NCBI GenBank assembly: GCA_029248755.1
Contig: JAQWIR010000015.1
Coordinates: 1-64,000 of the forward strand
DNA: 64,000 nucleotides
Reading direction: 5' to 3'
Source: Porticoccaceae bacterium
Lineage (GTDB): Bacteria; Pseudomonadota; Gammaproteobacteria; Pseudomonadales; Porticoccaceae
In this document: piece by piece, positions 1 to 9,024 of the stretch
How the letters are laid out: each line of letters begins with the position of its first letter
Numbering within the stretch: position 1 is the first letter of the stretch
Position numbers and translations under genes: made by a program
The notes under the pieces: generated by a model
The model's database searches: none
Told to the model about the DNA's origin: nothing
What the model saw: the letters and a program-made list of their open reading frames with translations, nothing else

Positions 1-2
1 AT

Positions 3-53
3 TTAAAAAGTACTGAACGTTTTTCAGGTCTCTATAAAAAGCTAGCACAATGA
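3..53 (+). CDS. C-terminal end of an upstream ORF (probable antitoxin partner of Doc), truncated by window edge
   Basis: In-frame codons 3-53 read LKSTERFSGLYKKLAQ* and the stop overlaps the Doc ATG in an ATGA arrangement (50-53); antitoxin role inferred from position. Confidence 0.45.
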   Translation, partial: LKSTERFSGLYKKLAQ

Positions 54-427
54 GCTTTGACTATATTAGGGTCGATGACATTCTGGCTATTCATGCTGAT
101 CAGATAGAGCGTTATGGTGGTGGCGAAGGAGTAAGAGATCCAGGGCTTTTGGAGGCGGCCTTGTTTCGGCCTCAAACGGGGTATTATCCGACATTAATTG
201 ATGAGGCCGCTGCCCTTTGGGAAAGTCTTTCTCAGAATCATCCTTTTGTTGACGGTAACAAACGAACGGCATTCGCGGCGACCTATGTATATTTGGCAAT
301 TAATGGACTTGAGATCACTGCGAGTGATGAAAAAACGCAGGAATTTGTTTTAAAGCTATACGCCACCTCGAGTCTAACTTTCGACAACCTGCGTGCTTGG
401 CTGGGTGAAAATACAAAGGCTTGCTAA
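50..427 (+). CDS. doc: Doc/Fic family toxin (death-on-curing type)
   Basis: Fic core motif HPFVDGNKRTA and Doc-like length of 125 aa. Confidence 0.85.
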   Translation: MSFDYIRVDDILAIHADQIERYGGGEGVRDPGLLEAALFRPQTGYYPTLIDEAAALWESLSQNHPFVDGNKRTAFAATYVYLAINGLEITASDEKTQEFVLKLYATSSLTFDNLRAWLGENTKAC

Positions 428-480
428 CTACTGTGAGCAGAAACGCTAAATAATGATAACTACCCTTATTAATAATTGAA

Positions 481-511
481 CCCTAGCTTCCAGTGAAGCT
501 AGGGTTTTTTT
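481..511 (+). terminator. Rho-independent terminator after doc
   Basis: CCCTAGCTTC-cagt-GAAGCTAGGG stem followed by TTTTTTT. Confidence 0.85.
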
Positions 512-519
512 ATTCAGTA

Positions 520-1002
520 TTAGGGAGCGCTTGGTAGGTTGTCGTAATTTAGCTCTTGGTATGGATTTTGGATGGCGATCGCATCGGGGTGGATAATAGA
601 AATCATAATATCACTGCCATAACTGCCTTCAATCATTGAAGCGATATTTACCTTTGGAGTGATATCAATCGTGGCATAACGGCCATCCTTAGTGTAAACA
701 AGTGTGATCTCTTCACCAACTTTTGAGCTTGCTAGTGTCCATCCAGTAGTAGGTGTTTCATTACCATAGAAGATGAGGTTTTCTGCTGGAGTGTAACCAG
801 AAACCAGCACAACTCTCCCAGAAATCGAGCTACCGGTTCCTAAAAGAACCGTTGGGTCTTTTATGATATCAGCATCTTCCGGTAGTGGAAGATCAGACAA
901 TAAATATTCAAGCACTACTCTTTGGTTAGATTGAAACTCATCAATAAAGATTGTGCATCCGGAGATAGCAAAAAGCAGAAATACAGGGAGTAATCTTTTC
1001 AT
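520..1002 (-). CDS. Putative lipoprotein of unknown function
   Basis: 160 aa ORF, signal peptide with lipobox-like ISGC. Confidence 0.6.
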   Translation of the reverse strand: MKRLLPVFLLFAISGCTIFIDEFQSNQRVVLEYLLSDLPLPEDADIIKDPTVLLGTGSSISGRVVLVSGYTPAENLIFYGNETPTTGWTLASSKVGEEITLVYTKDGRYATIDITPKVNIASMIEGSYGSDIMISIIHPDAIAIQNPYQELNYDNLPSAP

Positions 1003-1113
1003 TGGTTCTACCGTTGTTGGGTTGATTAGCCTCCATCATATCAAATAGATCTGCGTTTGAAAGTGAATTTTTATCCTATTAATAAATAAACTATCTAATT
1101 AGCAAGTATTAGC

Positions 1114-1308
1114 CTATTCGTCCTTCTTTTTTCTTGGAATAGTGGTTTCAATATCACTATCCTTTAAGCGTTCTTCAAGCTCTTCCATGGATAAATAATC
1201 CAAATCCCAGTGGTTACAGATATCATTTCTGTAGCGCGTGTGGTTTTTATCCGATGACTTTGATGCCTTCCGATTAAAGTATTTTAGTAATTTTTCGCTA
1301 ATGGGCAT
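1114..1308 (-). CDS. Small hypothetical protein
   Basis: 64 aa ORF, charged; no family recognised. Confidence 0.35.
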   Translation of the reverse strand: MPISEKLLKYFNRKASKSSDKNHTRYRNDICNHWDLDYLSMEELEERLKDSDIETTIPRKKKDE

Positions 1309-1359
1309 ATTAATCTTACTAACTAAATTGTTAATTAGATTGGTTGAGACTCTTTATGC

Positions 1360-3012
1360 TTAACCGGAAGTTTTGACTAATGCACTCTCAGCCCAGCCAT
1401 AGCGAACCGATTTAGCCTCTAAAATAGCGCTTTTGGGTACTAACACAGGCTGGCTATATAACTTCCAAGTGCCACCATTAATTCGATACCCAATTGAATC
1501 CTTAGCGGCAGCAGGCACTATATTAGCCATCCCCGATTTGTTAATGGATATGGTGGGAGGTTGGGTAACTGGCTGTTCGCCATTGGGCCAAAAATCTTCT
1601 GCCATTTGTAATTCAGTTGTATCACTGAAATCGCCGACGTTTTTAGTCCAGTTTGTAAGGGCCTCCCTCATTCGCACCAGTGTGTTTTGGTGTTTGGCAG
1701 AATTAGCCAGATTATTAACCTCATGGGGGTCGGCCTGAATATCATAAAGTGCTTCTTCTGGTCTTGGCTCAAACCATAAGCGTTGTGCGGTGTTTAGCTT
1801 GCCGTTCTCAAGGTGCTGCCAAAGTGCCTGCATAGAGGCCATTTTATCGCGATAAATAATGTGCTGAGCGCCGGGCCTGTCAGGGAGAAAATTCTTGATG
1901 TACTTAAATTGTCCATCTCGAACTGCGCGCTCATAAAAGTTAAAGTCATCAAGACGATCTTTGGCGGCATAGATATAACTTCTTTTAGGGCTGGCATTGG
2001 GAATAAGTTGAGCACTACCATGCATATAGTCGGGAATTGGAATGCCCGCCATAGCCAAAATACTTGGCCCTATGTCGACAAAACTCACCAATTTTTCATT
2101 GATACTACCTATTTCCACACTTTTGGGTTTTAAACTTTTAGGCCAGTGCATAATCAATGGTACTTTGATGCCGCTATCGTAAATTTCACGCTTGCCTCTG
2201 GGTAAGCCATCGCCATGGTCGGTAGTCCAGATAACAATGGTATTGTCAGCCAAACCGTCCTTCTCAAGCTGGCGCAGTAATTGACCAACCACCTGATCCA
2301 TTGCAAAAATATTATTGTAATGCTGAGCGATATCGGCACGAATAGCTGGATGCTCAGGGTAGTAGGGCGGCAACAATACATCATTGGGATTGACTATTTG
2401 CGAGCGATCCCCGTTGCGATTGTTTCTTAATATAGCTTTAGGGAACAACTGTCCCTCATGAGTCTGTTTAATAGATACAAAACCAAAAAATGGCTGATCT
2501 TGCTCACGACCCTGCCATGTGGGTTTCGGCCCAGCATAGTCCCAAATACTAAAAGGCCCAGAATTAGCAAATATACCGCTGAACTGATAGTCGAGCTTTG
2601 CACTAGAAAAGGTGTAATACCCATGACGCCGCAATAACTCGGGGTAGGCTTTAATATGGTTGGGCGGCACTGAGCGGTAATTTGAGGTCTTAAATGACCG
2701 GGTGCGCATATGCTGCGCGCCCACAGACATTTGATGCATCCCAAGAATATGTCCTGCGCGACTAGGAGCGCAGACACCAGCAGTGGTAAACGTATTGGGG
2801 TAGCGAATACTAGTACGAGCGAGACGGTCTAGGTTGGGCGTGACAGCAATTTTATCGCCAAATGCACCGACTCTAGCGCTCATGTCTTCGGCCATAATTA
2901 ACAGAATATTTGGACGCTGTTCAGCCGCTACATTGTTAGCTACTAAAACAAGGAATAAAAAGAAAAAGGCCAATTTTAAAGGCTTGTACTTATACACTGA
3001 TAAATTAACCAC
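1360..3012 (-). CDS. Secreted sulfatase (arylsulfatase / N-sulfoglucosamine sulfohydrolase-like)
   Basis: Signal peptide, RPNILLIMAEDMS metal-binding start, CAPSR (C-x-P-S-R) formylglycine signature, TTDHGDGLPRGKR. Confidence 0.9.
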   Translation of the reverse strand: MVNLSVYKYKPLKLAFFFLFLVLVANNVAAEQRPNILLIMAEDMSARVGAFGDKIAVTPNLDRLARTSIRYPNTFTTAGVCAPSRAGHILGMHQMSVGAQHMRTRSFKTSNYRSVPPNHIKAYPELLRRHGYYTFSSAKLDYQFSGIFANSGPFSIWDYAGPKPTWQGREQDQPFFGFVSIKQTHEGQLFPKAILRNNRNGDRSQIVNPNDVLLPPYYPEHPAIRADIAQHYNNIFAMDQVVGQLLRQLEKDGLADNTIVIWTTDHGDGLPRGKREIYDSGIKVPLIMHWPKSLKPKSVEIGSINEKLVSFVDIGPSILAMAGIPIPDYMHGSAQLIPNASPKRSYIYAAKDRLDDFNFYERAVRDGQFKYIKNFLPDRPGAQHIIYRDKMASMQALWQHLENGKLNTAQRLWFEPRPEEALYDIQADPHEVNNLANSAKHQNTLVRMREALTNWTKNVGDFSDTTELQMAEDFWPNGEQPVTQPPTISINKSGMANIVPAAAKDSIGYRINGGTWKLYSQPVLVPKSAILEAKSVRYGWAESALVKTSG

Positions 3013-3199
3013 TCAGATAAAATAAAAAAATGAATTTTTCAATAATATATAGTGCATTGGTGGGTGTCTACTGGAGTGATGATTGGTAAGTATGAAGAAA
3101 AAAAGCTAAGATCATGGAAAATGTTAACGAAAAGTATTTCGATAACTATTTTTAATAAAATATATTGTAGGCAGATTCAGGTTAACGGAGAATAATAAT

Positions 3200-3481
3200 A
3201 TGGTTAAGAAAATCGTTGAAATGTATCGTATCATCATGGATTTGAGATATAACCCTTTAAGGTTTATTCCAGATCCAATATTACAAGGTTATCTATTAAT
3301 GGCACTCTTTGTCATGTGGTGCCTATTTTTTGGTTTGATTGCCATCTACCATTTGGGTTGGTTAGGTTACAGTATACCCTTGTCAATTGGCGTTCATCTG
3401 TCACTTATAGTGCCAGCGATCATTACCAATGCAGTATTTTTAGCTGCTGAGAAAGAGCTAAACCAGGAAGAAGATATATAA
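3200..3481 (+). CDS. Small membrane protein of unknown function
   Basis: 93 aa ORF with two hydrophobic segments. Confidence 0.5.
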   Translation: MVKKIVEMYRIIMDLRYNPLRFIPDPILQGYLLMALFVMWCLFFGLIAIYHLGWLGYSIPLSIGVHLSLIVPAIITNAVFLAAEKELNQEEDI

Positions 3482-3517
3482 AAACCGAATACTTCAAAGT
3501 TTTTTGAATAACAAATA

Positions 3518-3545
3518 AAAAAGCCTTGCGATCGCAAGGCTTTTT
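3518..3545. terminator. Bidirectional intrinsic terminator
   Basis: AAAAAGCCTTGCGATCGCAAGGCTTTTT: perfect palindromic stem flanked by A and T tracts. Confidence 0.8.
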
Positions 3546-3551
3546 CGAATT

Positions 3552-3627
3552 TGGCTCCGCCTGCTGGGCTCGAACCAGCGACCCAATGATTAACAGTCAT
3601 TTGCTCTACCAACTGAGCTAAGGCGGA
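3552..3627 (-). tRNA. tRNA-Asn (GTT)
   Basis: Reverse complement TCCGCCTTAGCTCAGTTGGTAGAGCAAATGACTGTTAATCATTGGGTCGCTGGTTCGAGCCCAGCAGGCGGAGCCA; anticodon GTT, encoded CCA. Confidence 0.97.
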
Positions 3628-3848
3628 ATGGTGTTTCTTGTTGAGCGGGGCATTTTAGGCATCTCGACTAGGTGAGTCAACAGTTTCCTATCGGAAATAT
3701 AGCTATTGATTGGTTGATCTTTATTCTTAGTCGTTTTGACGCTTAATTATTCCAGAACTATAAGTGCCTAGCACTAATCTTTTAATAAATTAATACTGAG
3801 CAATGTATACTTAAAATATTGGGTATTTTTTAATTTCGGAATTTTACA

Positions 3849-4541
3849 ATGTGTTTAAAGGGACTAAAACTTCAACTGTTGTCGGCTGCTGCTGCTCTGA
3901 GTTTAGTAGTACCTTTGAGTTTGGCTGTCCCGCTGGATAAAAAATCGATTTTGCGCCAGCAGTATGAGCCCATTATTTCTTCTGTTAGTAAACAGTTGCT
4001 TGCAAAGCATGAGATTTTTAAGAAAGACCCCAGTGCCTATCAGGCATTCTTAGATCAGTACGTTCGTCCTTATTGGGATGTTAGCTCTACGTCCAGAGCA
4101 CTGATTGGCGGTAAAAACTTTATAGTTTTAGACAAAAAGCACCAGCTTAAATTAGTCGATTCAGTGGATAAAACACTGGTTCGTTATGCCTTCGAGGGGA
4201 TTGATTTCTACAGTGGTCAACAATTCACATTAGTCGATGTGGCTATTAGCGATTCAGGCAAAATGGGCTGGGTGCAGGTTGTGATTAAATCAAAGATTTT
4301 GCCCGATCTAAATCTGGATATTCTTGTAAAGCGTAATAAAAAGGGTGTATGGAAAGCTGTTGATGTCCGCCTTAAGGGAATTACTTATGTGGCGGTGAAA
4401 AAGTACCAATTTAAAAAAATACTTAAGAAGCAGGGGGTTGGTGCTTTAATTACCAGCCTTGATGAAAAAAACAACAAATTCTTTAGCGAGCTGTGTAAAA
4501 CAGCAGATAAAGTAAATAAAGTGGATAAGCAATTTTGTTGA
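3849..4541 (+). CDS. mlaC: MlaC/Ttg2D-like phospholipid-binding periplasmic protein
   Basis: Signal peptide and MlaC-family pattern ([32 protein letters not shown]..., [13 protein letters not shown]). Confidence 0.7.
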   Translation: MCLKGLKLQLLSAAAALSLVVPLSLAVPLDKKSILRQQYEPIISSVSKQLLAKHEIFKKDPSAYQAFLDQYVRPYWDVSSTSRALIGGKNFIVLDKKHQLKLVDSVDKTLVRYAFEGIDFYSGQQFTLVDVAISDSGKMGWVQVVIKSKILPDLNLDILVKRNKKGVWKAVDVRLKGITYVAVKKYQFKKILKKQGVGALITSLDEKNNKFFSELCKTADKVNKVDKQFC

Positions 4542-6571
4542 ATTCGCCAAAAATAACCCCAATCAAACCCTTTAATTTAGAAAGTAAGTACAAACCAGCA
4601 GGCGATCAACCCAGTGCGATTAGCGGGATGATAGACGGCTTGAAAAATGGTTTGTCAGCGCAAACACTTTTAGGTGTTACCGGCTCGGGTAAAACGTTTA
4701 GCATTGCGAATGTGATTGAGCAGGAGCAAAGGCCGACAATTGTGCTCGCCCATAACAAAACCCTTGCTGCTCAGCTTTATGGCGAGTTCAAAAGCTTCTT
4801 CCCTAATAATGCGGTTGAGTACTTTGTGTCTTACTATGATTATTATCAACCTGAGGCCTATGTGCCTTCTTCTGATACCTTTATTGAAAAAGATGCCTCG
4901 GTAAATTCACATATTGAGCAGATGCGACTATCAGCGACTAAATCGTTGATGGAGCGTCAAGATGTAATTGTGGTAGCTACGGTGTCATCTATCTATGGCT
5001 TGGGTGACCCCAGTTCTTATCTAAAAATGGTTTTGCATATTTCTCGCGGCGAACAAATCGATCAGAGAGACATTTTAAGACGCTTGGCGGAACTACAGTA
5101 CAAACGCAACGATATAGACTTTGATCGTGCCTCTTATCGCGTTAGGGGCGATGTGATTGATGTTTATCCTGCCGATTCTGATTATGAGGCGGTGCGAATC
5201 CAGTTATTTGATACCGAAGTAGAGGAAATTTGCCTGTTTGATCCCCTCACTGGTGAGGTTCTTCGTACAGTTCCTAGATTTACTATCTACCCTAAAACCC
5301 ATTATGTTACTCCGCGTGAGCAGATTTTGCTGGCAGTAGATAAGATTCAAGATGAGTTAAAAGAGCGGTTAGAGCAGCTGCGTTCAAACGATAAGTTAGT
5401 TGAAGCTCAGCGTCTGCAGGAGCGAGTGCGTTATGACACTGAAATGATGCGCGAGCTGGGGTATTGCAATGGCATTGAAAATTACTCCCGCTACCTGTCA
5501 GGGGCAAAGCCTGGCGAGCCACCTCCCACATTATTTAATTACCTACCAGATAACGCTTTGCTAGTGATTGATGAGTCCCATGTCACTGTGCCTCAGTTGG
5601 GGGCTATGTATAAAGGTGACCGCTCACGTAAAGAAACATTGGTGGAATATGGATTTAGGCTTCCCTCAGCCCTTGATAATCGCCCGCTAAGGTTTGACGA
5701 ATGGGAAGGTATTGCCCCGCAAATGATTTTTGTCTCTGCTACCCCCAGTCGCTATGAAGCGGCAAATGAGGGTCAAGTTGTAGAGCAGGTGGTTAGGCCT
5801 ACAGGTTTGCTAGATCCAGTGATTGAAGTACGCCCTGCCGTAACTCAAGTGGATGATGTTCTATCTGAAATTAACCAAAGAGCACAAAATAATGAGCGCA
5901 TTTTAATTACAGTGCTTACCAAGCGTATGGCGGAGGATTTAACTGACTACCTAGACGAGCATGGTGTCAGAGTACGTTATTTGCACTCAGATATTGACAC
6001 TGTGGAACGTGTTGAGATTATTAGAGACCTTCGTTTAGGGGAGTTTGATGTATTAGTGGGCATTAACTTACTTCGAGAAGGTTTGGATATGCCGGAAGTT
6101 TCGCTTGTCGCTATTTTGGATGCTGACAAAGAGGGGTTTTTACGTTCTGAGCAGTCACTGATTCAAACCATCGGACGAGCAGCGCGTAATCTTGAGGGAA
6201 GAGCCATCCTATATGCTGACAAGGTCACAGGTTCGATGCAGCGCGCTATGAACGAAACTGAGCGGCGTCGAAATTTACAAGAAGCGCACAACGCAAAGCA
6301 TGGCATCACGCCCACCAGTATTAAAAAGGATGTGGCGGACATTATGGAAGGTGCTCATGCGGCCGTGGGGCATAAAAAACGCGCCCGCAAAGTCGCTGAA
6401 GACTCTGCAGCTTATGCCGCAAATGCAGAGCAGTCCTTCGAAAATATGGCTAAAGAAATTAAGCGCCTTGAAGAGAAAATGTATCAGCATGCCCGTAATC
6501 TAGAATTTGAAGAAGCCGCCAATACTCGAGATGTTTTAGGTAAGTTGCGAGAAAAAAGCTTAGCCTCATAA
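4535..6571 (+). CDS. uvrB: Excinuclease ABC subunit B
   Basis: Walker [32 protein letters not shown]-terminal UvrB/UvrC motif; TTG start overlaps the previous ORF by 7 nt. Confidence 0.98.
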   Translation: MLNSPKITPIKPFNLESKYKPAGDQPSAISGMIDGLKNGLSAQTLLGVTGSGKTFSIANVIEQEQRPTIVLAHNKTLAAQLYGEFKSFFPNNAVEYFVSYYDYYQPEAYVPSSDTFIEKDASVNSHIEQMRLSATKSLMERQDVIVVATVSSIYGLGDPSSYLKMVLHISRGEQIDQRDILRRLAELQYKRNDIDFDRASYRVRGDVIDVYPADSDYEAVRIQLFDTEVEEICLFDPLTGEVLRTVPRFTIYPKTHYVTPREQILLAVDKIQDELKERLEQLRSNDKLVEAQRLQERVRYDTEMMRELGYCNGIENYSRYLSGAKPGEPPPTLFNYLPDNALLVIDESHVTVPQLGAMYKGDRSRKETLVEYGFRLPSALDNRPLRFDEWEGIAPQMIFVSATPSRYEAANEGQVVEQVVRPTGLLDPVIEVRPAVTQVDDVLSEINQRAQNNERILITVLTKRMAEDLTDYLDEHGVRVRYLHSDIDTVERVEIIRDLRLGEFDVLVGINLLREGLDMPEVSLVAILDADKEGFLRSEQSLIQTIGRAARNLEGRAILYADKVTGSMQRAMNETERRRNLQEAHNAKHGITPTSIKKDVADIMEGAHAAVGHKKRARKVAEDSAAYAANAEQSFENMAKEIKRLEEKMYQHARNLEFEEAANTRDVLGKLREKSLAS

Positions 6572-6923
6572 GAAGTCTTTTGGCGATGTATCTAGATCTT
6601 AAGGATTATTTTAATCAGTCGCTTAGGTAATTATAATGCTTGCGTATCTCGGGATGAGGTGCTTCTAGGAAGGTGGCGTCAAGGATGATGTCGGAAAAAA
6701 GGAAATTTCCCAGTGGGTAGTAGGTCTTCCTAGAACATTTAAATTACTTTTCTGTCTTTTGGTTTCTTAACTATAAATTATTTCCCAACTATAGGCATAT
6801 AGCCACATAAGTAGGCAAAAAACTGACACTTTAAGACATATTTTGGCAATCATAGAGGCAGAAAAGAATCTGTGTTGCTGTCTGGGCATAAAATGGTTCA
6901 TGGTAATTCCATATCGTCTTTAT

Positions 6924-6940
6924 ATGATAATGATTATCAT
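6924..6940. promoter_or_regulatory. Fur box
   Basis: ATGATAATGATTATCAT, perfect palindrome containing the 7-1-7 core TGATAATGATTATCA. Confidence 0.8.
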
Positions 6941-7043
6941 TTACATTAAATAAAAAATCAAGTAATATCACCTAAATTTTGGAAAAAGAGCATTAATTCA
7001 AACTTTTGCCCTTATCTATTTTAATATTTTAGGAATACAACCA

Positions 7044-7499
7044 ATGAAACTCTCTTTCTTATGCGATGCCCATCGTCAAGAGTTAAGTAATAATGTTACC
7101 AAGGCTATACGTTTTTGGCAGGAAGGTTTTGATACTGCTCAGTTCTTCAATGAACAGCGTTTGTGGGTTGATGCAATTCCTCATGCAGGCTGTGCATTTG
7201 AGGTAGCAGAAATTTTTATTACCAATAAAGAAATAGATTATTCAGTAGCCTGTGAGTGGTTTTATGAATCTACCTTATTACTTGCGGATGCTTTAAATAG
7301 CCTCGGTTACACTGATGAGGCCTATGAGGTGATGGGTTTGGCGGTTGAGAGATTTGATCGTGAGTTGACTTTACCTTATGTGGATCAAAAGCTGGTGATG
7401 GATTATTTGAACAAGTTGCATTGGTCTGAAAATTTTGCACCCAATTATATTGAATTTAAACGTGGCATTGACCGCTTTTCTTCAATGTCAGTGCACTAG
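7044..7499 (+). CDS. Hypothetical protein, likely helical, downstream of a Fur box
   Basis: 151 aa ORF, no signal peptide, family not recognised. Confidence 0.65.
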   Translation: MKLSFLCDAHRQELSNNVTKAIRFWQEGFDTAQFFNEQRLWVDAIPHAGCAFEVAEIFITNKEIDYSVACEWFYESTLLLADALNSLGYTDEAYEVMGLAVERFDRELTLPYVDQKLVMDYLNKLHWSENFAPNYIEFKRGIDRFSSMSVH

Positions 7500-7620
7500 C
7501 CGATAAGAATATACATAAACCTTCACAAATATATTTAAAAATGTATTTAAGGCATTAGAGCTTAGGTTTCTACTTCCCAATAAATAGCTTGATGTGTAAA
7601 ATGAATTCCTCAGATGTAAT

Positions 7621-7697
7621 AGGAGCATAGCTCAGTTGGTTAGAGCACTTGCATGACATGCAAGGGGTCCGCAGTTCGAGTCTGCGTGTTCCTACCA
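7621..7697 (+). tRNA. tRNA-Val (GAC)
   Basis: AGGAGCATAGCTCAGTTGGTTAGAGCACTTGCATGACATGCAAGGGGTCCGCAGTTCGAGTCTGCGTGTTCCTACCA; anticodon GAC, cloverleaf and CCA. Confidence 0.95.
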
Positions 7698-7863
7698 CTT
7701 CTGAAATCCGCCGATCAACAAATAGCCGCCTGTATTAATCTCCCTAAACACATAAGTCTTCTTGCTACTTAGAGCGTTGAATACATCAAACTAATAGACG
7801 ATACTAGTTTAAGACTATGGTATAAAAACCACGAAATAAAGTTGTTTTGGAGGAGTTGGTTTA

Positions 7864-8919
7864 ATGGGATTATTGGCCCTTTATATAGGCTTAGCTTTAG
7901 GCGTATCTTTTCTTTGTTCGATTCTTGAGGCGACACTGCTATCACTTACGCCAACTTACTTGGCTAGCTTAGAGACTAAACGTCCTAGAGTAGGGGCTAT
8001 GTGGCGTAAGTTTAAAGCCGATATTGATAGACCCCTTGCCGCTATTCTGTCACTAAATACTATTGCTCATACAGTGGGTGCAGCGGGTGCGGGTGCTCAG
8101 GCAACTCAATTATTTGGCGAACTTTATTTTGGTATTATTTCTGGCGTTCTTACTTTATTAATCCTTATTTTTTCGGAGATTATCCCCAAAACCCTTGGCG
8201 CGCGCTATTGGAAGCAACTCGCGCCGGTTTGTGGCTATATTCTGCGCTGGGTGCAGTGGTTTATGCACCCATTAGTTGTGGTATCAAAAAAGTTAACTGG
8301 ATGGTTGGCCCCCAGTGGCGAGGGCCCAACGCTTTCGAGGGATGACTTTCATATGTTGGCCACTATGGGGCGTCAAGAAGGGGTAATTAATGCCGATGAG
8401 GCCCAAGCTATGAGTGCGCTCTTAGCTTTTAGGGGGTTGGTGGCTAAGGATGTTATGACGCCGCGAACGGTTATTGCCTCATTACCTTCGGATATCACTG
8501 TCGCCGAGGTTTCCCCAACAGACCCGTCGTTAAGATTTTCTAGAATTCCTATTTTTCTCGATCATAGTGAGGATTTTATTGGCTTCGTTCGTAAAGATGA
8601 ATTGTTTAAAGAGGCGGCTGAAGGTCGAAGAGAAACTGAGCTGATTAAACTTAAGCGAGATTTTGTTAGTGTATTAGAAAGCAAGCCATTGCCAGATTTA
8701 ATGCAAACCATGGTGAATGAACGGGTATCAATAAGCTTGGTGGTGAGTGAATATGGCGATCCATTGGGAATTGCGACCATGGAAGATTTGGTTGAAACCA
8801 TGCTGGGCATGGAAATTGTCGATGAATCAGATAGCCATATTGATATGCAGGAGCGCGCTCGTCAGTTATGGCTTTTAAGGGCTAATGCATCAGGGATAAA
8901 ATTCGAAAATAAAAAATAA
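7864..8919 (+). CDS. CNNM/DUF21 and CBS-domain membrane protein (hemolysin/CorC-type transporter)
   Basis: N-terminal DUF21-like TM region (FLCSILEATLLSLTPTYLA), conserved EIIPKTLGARY, CBS region VAKDVMTPRTVI. Confidence 0.85.
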   Translation: MGLLALYIGLALGVSFLCSILEATLLSLTPTYLASLETKRPRVGAMWRKFKADIDRPLAAILSLNTIAHTVGAAGAGAQATQLFGELYFGIISGVLTLLILIFSEIIPKTLGARYWKQLAPVCGYILRWVQWFMHPLVVVSKKLTGWLAPSGEGPTLSRDDFHMLATMGRQEGVINADEAQAMSALLAFRGLVAKDVMTPRTVIASLPSDITVAEVSPTDPSLRFSRIPIFLDHSEDFIGFVRKDELFKEAAEGRRETELIKLKRDFVSVLESKPLPDLMQTMVNERVSISLVVSEYGDPLGIATMEDLVETMLGMEIVDESDSHIDMQERARQLWLLRANASGIKFENKK

Positions 8920-8959
8920 AAAATAAAAAATAAAAAATAAAAAATAAAAAATAAAAAAT
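8911..8959. repeat. Heptanucleotide tandem repeat (AAAAAAT)x7
   Basis: T residues at 8910, 8917, 8924, 8931, 8938, 8945, 8952 and 8959, separated by A6. Confidence 0.97.
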
Positions 8960-9024
8960 AAAAAGGGTGTCTTTGCCAATAAAAGCCTAAAAAAAGCTTA
9001 AATTACAAATGACACCCCTAACTG

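Noticed and set aside
1433-2133. Plus-strand ORFs inside the sulfatase gene
   Set aside because: Antisense shadows of a strong minus-strand CDS
3518-3545. GCGATCGC palindrome as a special repeated genomic signature (HIP1-like)
   Set aside because: It is simply the apex of a bidirectional terminator; no cluster of such octamers was noticed in the window
8880-8960. Heptamer repeat as a phase-variation switch for the CNNM/DUF21 gene
   Set aside because: Every unit carries TAA and stop occurs in the first unit, so copy-number change cannot meaningfully extend or disrupt the protein
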